DNA of 22,786 nt from Conidiobolus incongruus B7586 (lineage: Eukaryota; Entomophthoromycota; Entomophthoromycetes; Entomophthorales; Conidiobolaceae): NCBI GenBank assembly GCA_000697335.1, contig JNEM01016715.1, positions 1 through 22,786 on the forward strand. The letters run 5' to 3'. Below, piece after piece: positions 10,832 through 20,966 of the stretch (within the stretch, counting starts at the first letter, position 1; every line of letters starts with the position of its first letter). A model generated the notes under the pieces. That model had not been told where the DNA came from. It saw nothing but the letters and a program-made list of their open reading frames with translations, and did no database searches. The translations under genes and the position numbers were made by a program.

Positions 10832-13616
10832 ATGAATAATACAACATCTGGGGAGAGTCAATCAAATGATTCGAACATGTCTTGGTGGCAGATGCTACTT
10901 GAAGCATTTAAAAATCCCAGTAACCCAGGTCAAGGCGGATATCCAAGTCAGGCTGAAAATCGATTTTCAGCATCTATTCAATTATTAATTTCTTTTGCTT
11001 TGGGTTTGTTTTCTGTGTTATTGTTTTGTTGGTTTAGAAAGAGATTTCCTCAGGTATTTGAACCGAGATCTAGACTTGAAACGTAAATCTCATATTATAT
11101 TTAATAACTTCATTGAACTGATTTTTTGTTATAGTAATCCTCCTCCTAAACTCGGATCCGGCTTTTTTGGTTGGATAGTACCTTTATTTCGTATTTCACA
11201 AAGTCAAATTCTTAGAAACGTTGGTTTAGACGCTGTTATCTATTTGAGATTTTTCTTACTATGTTTTAAAATTTTCGTCATTTGTGCTGCATATGCACTC
11301 TTTATTTTAATCCCTCTTGGCTCTTTAGCTGCTGAAAAAGAGAACAAGGATAAGGATGCCTATTATTCAATTGGTAACTTTTCAGACGAATCACCTTATA
11401 TAATAGCACATTGTGTCGGGGTATATTTATATTCAATTGTGACTTATATATTTTTAGCCAGAGAATATCAAATATACTCAACGCTTAGATGGGAATTTTT
11501 GTTAAGTGCTAAGAAAACTTTAGCCGCTAAAACCATTATGATCAGGGGTCTTCCCAAAGAACTGAGAGATCCTAAGCTATTGATGAGACGATTTGAAGAT
11601 ATTAAATTGGAAAAAGTTTCTCGAGTGAGTGTTTTAAAAGAATCAGAGAAATTGGAGCATTTGATACGTGAGCGAGCAAAAGAGCTGGAAAAGCTAGAGA
11701 AATATATAGTTCAATGGATAGGAAATCCATGCACCCTTGATTCATATGATCCCGAGCAATTAAAGCAGTTAATCAGCAATTATGAACCTGAACAAAATGT
11801 AATAGCTAGTAATTCCGTCAATTCCCTAAATCCTCCAGGTTATCCGAAGAAACGACCTCAGATAAAAACTGGATTCCTAGGTCTTTTTGGTCCTAAACAA
11901 GATGCTATTAATTATCATTTAACAAGATTCCAAAATTTGGACTTGGCTGTTCAGCAAGAAAGAGCTAAAAATGAATCAGTTCCATCAAACATCGCTTTTG
12001 TCACTTTTGAATCAATCCGCTCTACTCATATAGCCGCGCAATTGGTTCCTAGTAGCGTGCCTCTTACTTGTAGAACTTCTTTAGCACCTGAGCCTAAGGA
12101 CATTTATTGGTCAAATGTTGCAATTACAGGAAAAGAGCAGACTGTAAGATCTATTATTGCCATAATTGTTGTTACTTTAGTCATTCTTTTCTTTGGTATT
12201 CCTCTCACTATTTTATCTGGGTTATTCAATATCACTACCTTAGTCAGAGTATTCCCATTTTTAAGACAATTGCGAGAATCTAGCCCAGTTCTTTGGTCAC
12301 TTTTACAATCTTTTCTCCCTACTTTGTCTACCATTTTATTAGTTGCGTTCATTCCATATTTTTTTATTGGCATATCCATTTTTCAAGGATACAAAACATA
12401 CAGCCAGATTGAGTCTGCTGCAATTTCCAAGCATTTTGCATTTTTACTAATTAATGTTTTCCTTATTTTCACATTCGCCAATACACTTTTAAAAACGTTT
12501 TTGGAAAATATTATCAAGAATCCATCGGAAATTCCAAATATCCTTGCCAAAACTCTACCCAAAGCAGCTCCTTTCTTCTTCAATTATGTAATGCTTCTGG
12601 GTATTGGATTTTTCCCATTCCAATTGATCCAGATAGGACCCGCTTTGTATTATTTTTGTAGACAGTTTTTTGTTAAGACACCTAGAGACTATGCCAATTT
12701 GTTGGTTCCCGTATATACCGAATATAGTTGGCTTATAGGTCAACCTATGTTAGTATTCGTAATTTGTCTGACTTATTCTGCTCAATTCCCTATGATCCTA
12801 TTAACCGCAGTGGCATACTTTGGATTTGGATATTTCTGTAATAAGTACTGTATATTATATGTTTATTTTCCCTATTACGAAAGTGGCGGATTGCTTTGGC
12901 CCAAAATCTTCCGCAGGATTACTACAGGCTTATTTTTACTTCAAATTTTAATGCTTGGATTTTTTACTTCAATTGGAAGAGTATCTCTCGCGACATCAAT
13001 GATTCCATTGATTATCTTTACATTCGTTTATCGATTTTATTTACCCAAGTTGTTCCCCAAAGATTGTAAATACTTGCCTGTTGATGTGCTTCAATCTCGC
13101 ACAGATGTAGAACCTTTATTAGAAAGTGAAATTGAAGAGCCAAACAGCAAACCACAGTATCTGACTGATAGCGATTTACCTTCATCATCCAATTTCTTAT
13201 TACCGATTGCTTACCCACATACTAAATCTAGATTTCCTTCTCGAAGCAATTCATTCATAGCTTGTGATGCACCATCCTCAGAGCCACCTAACTTGTTCCG
13301 CCTCATGGACTATTTAGCCCGTCCAAGCTTCTACACAGATTATCATCAGAGTCCAATGTCCAGATTTTACGGTGTTTTGGACAGTGGCATCAGAGGATAT
13401 AGTCATCCAGTCTTTAAAGCAGACCTTCCAAAAATATGGGTTCCATTGAAAGCGAGAAGTGCTGATCTAGTTATCGCTATTAAAAATCGAAGCTACACTT
13501 ACAGGTACGGTGCTGACGAATCTGGAATTAGCAGTTCCAGTCAAGCCGTGAGCAGCCTAGTTAATAGTCCCAAATCCATGCCGAACTCTTCAAGTAATCA
13601 GCCGCTTAATCCTTAG
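10832..13616 (+). CDS. CSC1: CSC1/PHM7-like (OSCA/TMEM63 superfamily) calcium-permeable channel protein, 2 exons, 910 aa
   Basis: Polytopic membrane protein of the fungal CSC1/PHM7/RSN1 group; characterised relatives are osmosensitive or mechanosensitive cation channels. Exons are 10832-11082 and 11135-13616, with a 52-nt intron (GTAAAT...TATAG) that joins ...RSRLE-T-NPPPKLGSG in frame. A soluble N-terminus is followed by a first membrane span at about 47-68 ending in RKRFPQVFEPR, then GFFGWIVPLF and spans at about 119-145 and 172-192. A long cytosolic loop follows, with an RRM-like start (TIMIRGLPKEL, about 217-227) and charged helices. After the family motif DIYWSN (about 406) come the channel spans, from about 419 to 723. 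The tail holds an acidic PLLESEIEEP stretch and GYSHPVFKADLPKIWVP (about 838-855), like the PHM7 extracellular C-terminal domain. That tail makes PHM7/RSN1 slightly closer than CSC1 itself. It is divergent from the kinase gene. A TATATAAA box lies 91 nt upstream. Confidence 0.93.
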
Positions 13617-13742
13617 TTATTTATTTTTTCAGTCATTACTATAGTTGATTTTATCCAAAATTTATCTTTTAAAATATGTCTCATTAATTTGTAATTTTTT
13701 ATCTATGGTTTTTTCAAAATACTGTTACTATTATTTCAATTG

Positions 13743-13764
13743 ACCAAATTTAATAAAATTTGGT
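13743..13764 (+). terminator. 3' hairpin containing an AATAAA polyadenylation signal, CSC1/PHM7-like gene
   Basis: ACCAAATTT and AAATTTGGT form a perfect 9-bp inverted repeat around an AATA loop, about 125 nt after the stop codon. The hexamer AATAAA (13752-13757) spans the loop and the start of the second arm. It is a plausible cleavage and polyadenylation signal for this transcript; whether the hairpin matters is not known. Confidence 0.4.
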
Positions 13765-13786
13765 TGAAATTCACTATTTATTTCGG

Positions 13787-13800
13787 TATATATATATATA
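13787..13800. repeat. Short (TA)n microsatellite downstream of the CSC1/PHM7-like gene
   Basis: Seven TA units about 170 nt after the stop codon, just beyond the polyadenylation hairpin candidate. Confidence 0.8.
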
Positions 13801-16800
13801 TTTCAATTTAATAAATTATTTGTTATTGTTGATCACCATTAATGATATATAGTTATATTTATCTTAATTAACATGATAATGAAATGAATGATGATATGTA
13901 CAATAAGCAAATTCATAACAATAACCCAATATTATTACATCTATATAATTACTATTGAAATTTTCTCAATATTTATTAATTATATAATGTTAAATGAATA
14001 TTTATTTTTATGTTAAAAGTCATTTACATATTTCAAGATTAGTATAATTTTTATAACCTTATTAAATTTCATCTTACAGCAATGGTATTAATATATTAGA
14101 ATTAATAGGAATAAAGGTGTTATAATAAAAGTAAATATTATATATTTGACAAAAAAATTTTTTTATTTTTTTTTAATTTATAAATATTTGAAAAGTTGTT
14201 TTAAATATTAATAAATTGATTTGAAGTATTAACTGATCAGAATATTAGAGCAACTGATTATGAATTTTTTAAATTTATATAATAATGTTTAATAAATACA
14301 GAATGATTTATAGTAAATGCCATTATTTATAACTTTTTATATTTTATGCTTTTAATTAATATTATCAATTTGTAAATGAATTATTATCCAAAAGATATAA
14401 TCAAAGTTATCTTAATGATGAACTAATTCCATAAATTATTTTATATATTAAAATCACTTTTATATTATTTGATTTATAATATTAAACACAATTCTATTTG
14501 TGAATTATTATGGGTAAAATATTTTATCAATAATAAAAGACTATTAATAATATTAAAAAGCTTCAAGTTAATACAAAGATTTGACAAATCAAAATTATAA
14601 ATTTAATCAATAAATTATCAATAATAAAATTAAATTGATATAATTGTATTATAAGTTATTATAAATTATGATGATATTTTATAATTAATCATTATCCAAA
14701 AATAACTTAATATACAAAATTACTAAATATATTAAATCGAATAGTTTCATATTGAAGAATTACAACTGTTATTGATTATAATAATAAAGTTTTTATAAAA
14801 TTAATTAACTTTCATTGAAACAAATTCATAAAATCACCATCAACTTTAACTAAAAGTTATTATAAAATTTGAGTATTTATTATTCTGATATTTAATATCT
14901 CATTGTAGATTTCAAATATTTCCAAATATATTAAAGAGATTATTCGTTAGCTGCAAGCGAAGAATTTGTTATGAGAAAGTTGAGTTTTATTATATAAATA
15001 TAATATTACCAACAAAAATAGCAGTTTAATAACTTAAGAATCATATTATTTTTAACATATATCTTTATGAGTTATTTTGTTTTATCCTGTTTGAATCCTA
15101 AATTAAGTAAATATTCTATTTTTTTCAATTTCTATTAATAGATATTCGATTATTTGGGTAAATATATTTTTCACAAAATTTTAAAAGATATGATAATAGT
15201 AAATCATTGCTAAATATAATATAAAATTAAATTAAATTGATAATCAATTACTAAATTTATATTTGGTATTGGAAAATAATCTCATTTAAATATATTATCT
15301 AGTGATATCAATATGCTCAATAATATTCAATAATTTTAGGAGTATAAAATCTAACAAATTCTAGATTTGAAACACTAATTTGATAAAGGGAATTTTCAAA
15401 TAATCCATATAAGCTTGAACAATAAAATTATTCATATTAAGTAAATGTGGCTTAATCAAAGTCAAAAATGTATCACATATTTGCTTTTTTCTCAATTGAA
15501 GGATATATAAAGATTATTTCAACCAATTGAAGATTAAAAAATATTATATCTAAACTGGATTTAAGGTGTGAATAAATAATCAAGCACCAAAATTTTTTTG
15601 ACAAAGATAATCTATAATTGTAAACAAAGTTTATTTGATCATTTTTTATAAGGTGAAAGATTTGCAATTAAATTAAATTTTTTGATATTTTAATTCATAA
15701 TTTTTTAAAAATATTTCTTTATTTATGAATATTAATTGATAGAAAATAATTTTTAATTAAACTGAATAATAAAAATTTATTTAGTAAAATCGTGATTGAT
15801 TTTCCTGATGTACAAATATTTATTTCCAAACTATCAATAATTATTAAAGAAATATTCCTTAAGAACACAAATCATCAAATGACATTATTATATCAAAAAT
15901 CATAATTATTATTGTATTTGGATATTGAATATAGTATTAATTACTAAATAATAATTAGTCAAAAGTTAGTTATTTCAACTCATTTTTAACGTCAATATGT
16001 TAAAATATACACTTGTAATATAGTTTATAGCCTACAAAAGAGGACCAATGTGGAGGATATAATGATTTTAATATTTGACTGAGAGTTAAAGCTTAAATCA
16101 ATTAGAAAATGGGGTTATATAATATTGTCATAGTCATTCATAAGCAAAAAACTTATAACTTTTTGATACTCATCATCAATTTTTAATTGACCCTGAATAT
16201 AAGTTCTGCTGATCAATTAGAAAAATTCTGTTTGTTTTGAATTGATATTGAGTTTATTAAAAACATATAATTTGCAATATATTTTATAATCAAAATATTT
16301 GACAAAAATTTCAAATTAATAATTCATTATATGTGGTTTATTGCTTGTAAATACTGTATCAAATTTTAATATCACTTTATCTAAATCATCATCATAAAGA
16401 TTCAAAATATATTGATATCAATTTAGATAACAATTAATTTTCTATAGTCGGAATTTGAAATTTATCATGATTATCAATATTATAATAGCGCGTTAAATAA
16501 CAAATTCTACATATGAAATCATATATGTTTACTATTTAATTGAAAGAAGTAATATACCATTCGATTAGTATATCAATTTAACCAAACACTAATTTAGTGT
16601 TCCCCTTGATTCCCTGCTTAAAAAATTTGAATACAGATTCCCTAAATGGGAGTATCCCGATTAGATACAAATCAACCAAATTCATTACCTTTGTCCGAGA
16701 ACTGTTTAAATTGAATAAATCAAAAATTTAAAACATTCAAGTATAAATGTTTAAAAACTAAGATACAAAACTTTAAATCTATTTGATATAAAGTATACTG

Positions 16801-18447
16801 CCACAGTTTTGCTATATATAAATTTTTAGACTTGATGAAAATTATACAATTTAATTAATATTAAACGAGATTGACTGTATAGAGATGACCTTGTGATTGG
16901 TAAAATATATCGGAGGTGAATTCAATTTTATTAATCTGGTATAACTTTATCTGTTAAATTTTGCATTCCTTTATTATTTTATTTTGTTATAATATAATAT
17001 TCATTTTCAATAAAATTGGAAAAATATATAAAACAATATTCAATTATTTTAAATTTTGATTATTAGTACATATTAATAATATTATTTTCAATTAATACAG
17101 AGATATGGATATTAGTTTAGTTTCTTATTATTTTACTATTATATTTCAAATTTTTACTTAAAAAATGCAGCTTAAAAATTTATATATACCACTATTAAAA
17201 TTAACGAGATAATAAATTTTATGTATATAATAATCATCCATATCAACATATGCTCAAAATGAATAAAACTAATTTCAGTATATATGCAGTAGATAACATG
17301 TGGAATTGAGTAATTATTATATTTGTGGTTATTAAGCAATAAAATAAATCTTTTTTGTCATTTATCTATTGCTATAAATTATCCACAAAAAATAATTAGA
17401 AATAACTGTATGATTATAATATTGAATATGATATTATCGTTAATAGAAATAAATCTAGAATATACTATAATTTATAATAGGAATAATATCTTTGAAAAAT
17501 GGGTTTATATAATATAATAACAAAACAAATTTTCAATAGGGTAAATTTAATGCAATTCAAGAACTTGATTTCTTATATTTATTTCGGTCAAATAACTTGA
17601 GTAATATTTATAAAATGTATCATAATTTAATGTATAATAATAAATTACAAATAACATCATTAAATTTTATATTATAAGAACAAAAACTTTATCTTTAAAA
17701 TAACAACCCCTATTCTTAATTAAATGAATTTAATAGTTGTTATTTTTTTTCAAATTATTTAATTCATTTTAATATATTTATACAAGAAATTCGGTCATCT
17801 TTATAGTTATATATATCACTTATAATACATTATATATAGATGATATATTAACTATACCAACATTTTATATTATGTAATGAATATTTTTTTACAGTTTATT
17901 CTAATTTATTATTTAAAATTTACCACATACTATCAATTCCTAGTGATAATTCATTGAATGACAAGGTTTGAACGATAAGTGCATATTTTCAATTAATTAA
18001 TTTCCCCTTTAATTTTTAAAGCATTTAATAAAATTCATTTCATTCAACATATTTTAAAATAATGCCATTTTCATAAAACTTAAAATAGTTAATAATAATA
18101 ATAATCTTTACATATAAAAAATTTTGTATATATAAAAAAATTTCTCAGTTTTATAGAGTATTCGAAACTAGAAATATTTATTTGTAGTTAGTTTCCCTTA
18201 AAATATATGGAAATAGGAATAGTTAATGTGCCTAAAAATTAGTCTTCTTTAACTCAATGCACTCAATTAAATTGGATTCGATTCTAGTTTAGAAACTAGA
18301 TAGTTCGCTAAATTCAATACTAATATCATTTTAAAGAACTCGCTAATATGGTATAATAATAATACAAACATGGAGGTAAATAGGTGGTACCAATCATCAA
18401 AGGCCAACTCCATATTAATTAAAACCAATTCAGTGTTCTACCACTAG

Positions 18448-18514
18448 TTTAACAGTTAAAATTGAAAAACGTTTATTTTACTGTTAAATTTTAAACTAAT
18501 AAACGTTAAAATTG
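18448..18514. repeat. Interleaved inverted and direct repeats
   Basis: TTTAACAGT (18448-18456) pairs with ACTGTTAAA (18480-18488), and AACGTTTATT (18468-18477) pairs with AATAAACGTT (18498-18507). The two pairs are interleaved rather than nested. The 10-mer GTTAAAATTG also occurs twice, at 18455-18464 and 18505-18514. It lies in gene-free DNA about 0.9 kb before the PH-domain gene. The function is unknown. Confidence 0.6.
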
Positions 18515-18769
18515 TTTTTAATATTTCATGTTAATCAATTTTATTACTACTTAATATTTTTAAATTATAAAAATTTTAAAAAATTAATATTATTATTTAG
18601 TGATATCATTTTTATTTAATATTTTATCAATATTTATTAAAATTATGATATATTGTAAGTGAAACTATTAGTATAGTCCACTTAAATAGAGACAAATATT
18701 GATTTTATAGTTATTTATCAATGGTTATTTATTGGTTAAGTATTGAATTATGCTCATAAATATTTCATT

Positions 18770-19110
18770 CAACTTCTAAGTTGAGATTGGTGCCGATAAA
18801 GGGGGAGACAATTTTAAGTTTGAAGGATTAAGATTGTTGCTAGAAGAGGATGTTGAGTATCAATATGCTTAAATTGGAACACTATATTAAACCAATAGTT
18901 AGGAGAGCTTTTTGATTTATGCTTAATTAGGTTAATTCATTTAATTGGTCTACTCAGGGTTGATTACTTCTACTCTCGTAAATAACCTCCCTCTCTGCGT
19001 TCAATCTGATTGGCTTGTTACTCTTCAATATCTGAATTGGAATGATGCAAATATGAGGGAGATTAAAGAGGGGCATAAAATTCAAGATTTCAGAAGGGTT
19101 ATATAAATAG
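18770..19110 (+). other. G+C-raised island upstream of the PH-domain gene, possible decayed coding remnant
   Basis: This 340-nt stretch differs from the surrounding DNA in base composition. On the plus strand it has two coding-like stretches, one reading EIGADKGGDNFKFEGLRLLL and, after a gap in other frames, one reading SDWLVTLQYLNWNDANMREI. I cannot assign either to a family, and I see no splice pattern that joins them into a gene. It could equally be a promoter or an untranslated leader of the PH-domain gene. Confidence 0.3.
19100..19107 (+). promoter_or_regulatory. TATA box candidate (distal) for the PH-domain gene
   Basis: TATATAAA followed by TAG lies 286 nt upstream of the start codon, on the edge of a G+C-raised island. 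It is an exact TATAWAWR match and is identical to the box before the CSC1/PHM7-like gene. A second candidate, TATAAA at 19198-19203, lies nearer to the start; the sequence alone cannot choose between them. Confidence 0.35.
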
Positions 19111-19385
19111 CCTTGTCAAGACTTGAAAAATGTATTTGGAATATGCTATTTTAGTTCAATCGAGTCTGGTTTTTAGTATTTTACATTCTTCAAGTCTTAT
19201 AAAGTATTATTTAACTTATATTTTCTATTGTTAAATTCTTTTTTGCTTGTAATTCAATAACGGTGAACAAGATATTAACTACAGCAATATTTATAAAATT
19301 TTATTCGATTTCAAGCATCAATTGTGAATAATTTCGACTGCATATTTTTAAAATACTTGTATATCATATATCTATTCCATTCACA

Positions 19386-20966
19386 ATGAACCAAACAATT
19401 CCTCAGCAAGTTCCCAGAGCACCTCTTTCCATCATTTCCGGCGAAATTTATGAAGAAGATCCCCAAGGCCAAAGCTTAGTATTTTTGCGACAAAATGCGC
19501 AATCAATGATTAAAAATCGTCCTCAGCCCAAAGTCTTCGACATTGACCCCCCTATTAAAAGTAATACCAGTAGATTTTCATCTTCTTCGGCTTCTAGCTC
19601 ATCTTCATCTGAAAATTCCGGTCCAATGACCCCAACAACAAACCATCAAAGCTGCGATCTATACACCGAAGGGCCTAGTATTATGATTGAGCCACCTTCA
19701 AAGCCATCTCTGATGAAATCTGCTAGTAATAGTCCCAGCTTAAAAGCTGCTAAAATACTAGGTATTTCTCAGATTACTAAACTAAGAAATGTCACGCCTA
19801 CCATTCGTCAACTTCCTTCCCATCCCGATATCCCTCCTAGTTTTACAACAGCTGGTGTAGACCAAATTGTGAGATTGACTAATCCTCCCTCCAAGCCCAA
19901 ACCGGAGTCTACTGCAATCCCATCTCATAAAGACAAATTCGTTGGTTTTATCAAAAAGAAAGCAGACAGAGCAACAAGCTCATTCCAGTCAGGCCCAATA
20001 TCGCCCCATTCCTATTCATCTACATCAGGCAAATCCACTGATCCCAACGATAGTTCGATTGTCACACTAGATAAGCTTAGAAGGTTCCATGGAGATATCC
20101 TTTTAGAAGGAACAGTCTTTGTCTATCGAGTAAACCCCACCAATCTAGTAAATTTGCAAACTTGGAAAAAGCGCCATTTGGTATTAGGAGGTACTCAGTT
20201 ATTTAAGTTTGATCTCCCTTCCAATCAATCAAGCAACTGGGGCAACATTCCATCATTGGAATGGGTAGATTTAATGGATGATGTTCACATCATGGTAAGT
20301 AGTCAGTTTCCAGGACATAACCATGTCTTGAAAATTACCTTCCCTGATAACATCTTATGGTTTGTGTCGTTTGAGAGCCATCCCACACTAATCACATGGC
20401 TGAAGGCATTCAAGAAGGCCAAGACCTCCTCTTCTTCAAATTCCGGAAACAATTCCAAAGAAAATAGCTTCAATCACGGAGTTAAGCTAAGTTTATCACA
20501 TTCGATCGACAGTACCTCGAGCGGGGACTCGAGCACTGTTGAAAGAGTCAATATCCGCCCTAAATTCAAACAATCTTCTCCTCCAACCCTTCCAACTCCA
20601 ACCCTTCCTTCTCCAACTGTATCTTTACCTTCAACTCCCTTGGACGAATTTTCGAGTCTAAGATTCTCCAGAGAGCAAGTGCTTGATAACGGTGATGCAT
20701 CCTTCATCATTCCTCCTCCATCCTGCTTACCTCCAGAGGCATCCTTGGATGAAGATGGAAATTTGCAAATTACTTATCACTTTCCCAATCTCAAGAAAGA
20801 GAATGACAACATCTGCTCATCAAATAACAGCTCAAACAAGCGTGGAACGGTCATACAGATGCTCAACCGCGTGAACCTGTCAATGACCAAGCAGGTGGGT
20901 GGAGCCGAGATCAAATTGGTCGAAAGCTATCAGAGCGACGAGAGTCAAATTATCTCACACGATTAA
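19386..20966 (+). CDS. PH-domain-containing protein with low-complexity flanks, intronless, 526 aa
   Basis: I do not recognise a named orthologue. A single pleckstrin-homology domain spans about residues 236-344. It starts at GDILLEGTVFVYR, has WKKRHLVLGG with Trp260 in the second/third strand region, later HVLKITFP and ILWFVSFE, and ends in a helix with the near-invariant PH tryptophan (Trp338, LITWLKAFKKA). Flanks look disordered: a serine run at about 64-75, many SP/TP pairs suited to proline-directed kinases, a basic patch KFVGFIKKKADR (about 184-195), and a proline-rich run at about 399-417 of the kind SH3 domains bind. PH domains commonly bind phosphoinositides or proteins, so a membrane- or cortex-associated adaptor is an inference. 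The first ATG of the open frame is used and no intron is needed. It is richer in G+C than the other genes and isolated by long gene-free DNA on both sides. Confidence 0.85.
   Translation: MNQTIPQQVPRAPLSIISGEIYEEDPQGQSLVFLRQNAQSMIKNRPQPKVFDIDPPIKSNTSRFSSSSASSSSSSENSGPMTPTTNHQSCDLYTEGPSIMIEPPSKPSLMKSASNSPSLKAAKILGISQITKLRNVTPTIRQLPSHPDIPPSFTTAGVDQIVRLTNPPSKPKPESTAIPSHKDKFVGFIKKKADRATSSFQSGPISPHSYSSTSGKSTDPNDSSIVTLDKLRRFHGDILLEGTVFVYRVNPTNLVNLQTWKKRHLVLGGTQLFKFDLPSNQSSNWGNIPSLEWVDLMDDVHIMVSSQFPGHNHVLKITFPDNILWFVSFESHPTLITWLKAFKKAKTSSSSNSGNNSKENSFNHGVKLSLSHSIDSTSSGDSSTVERVNIRPKFKQSSPPTLPTPTLPSPTVSLPSTPLDEFSSLRFSREQVLDNGDASFIIPPPSCLPPEASLDEDGNLQITYHFPNLKKENDNICSSNNSSNKRGTVIQMLNRVNLSMTKQVGGAEIKLVESYQSDESQIISHD

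Larger units (their letters stand above)
13617..18769. other. AT-rich gene-free region
   Basis: After the 3' end of the CSC1/PHM7-like gene there are about 5 kb of A/T-dominated DNA with no spliced or unspliced gene I can support. Short open frames here are no longer than chance allows at this composition. Slightly G+C-richer patches occur at about 16020-16200, 16570-16710 (with the 8-bp-arm palindrome AACACTAATTTAGTGTT at about 16585-16601) and 18180-18510. Confidence 0.65.

Noticed and set aside
10995-11134. Upstream part of a single long open frame reading into the channel gene without an intron
   Set aside because: The residues before NPPPK in this frame do not look like the family. Splicing 11082 to 11135 instead joins a proper N-terminal membrane span ending in RKRFPQVFEPR to the conserved core.
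15473-15667. Open frame of 64 codons, minus strand
   Set aside because: Composition is that of AT-rich random translation (I, F, N, K, Y, L), with no domain and no neighbouring exon that continues it.
17323-17517. Open frame of 64 codons, plus strand
   Set aside because: Same AT-driven composition, with no start context, splice partner or recognisable motif.
18265-18302. GGATTCGATTC resembling a tRNA T-loop next to the palindrome TCTAGTTT-AG-AAACTAGA
   Set aside because: The T-stem does not pair properly and no anticodon arm or D-arm can be found upstream at tRNA distances.
18304-18447. 47-codon open stretch on the plus strand with a weak resemblance to a LINE reverse transcriptase segment
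   Set aside because: The resemblance rests on a few residues (W..., KT, F), and open stretches of this length are expected by chance in 22 kb of such DNA read in six frames.
20474-20710. Open frame on the minus strand within the PH-domain gene
   Set aside because: It lies antisense inside a well-supported coding region and has no domain; it is a shadow of the serine- and proline-rich codons.
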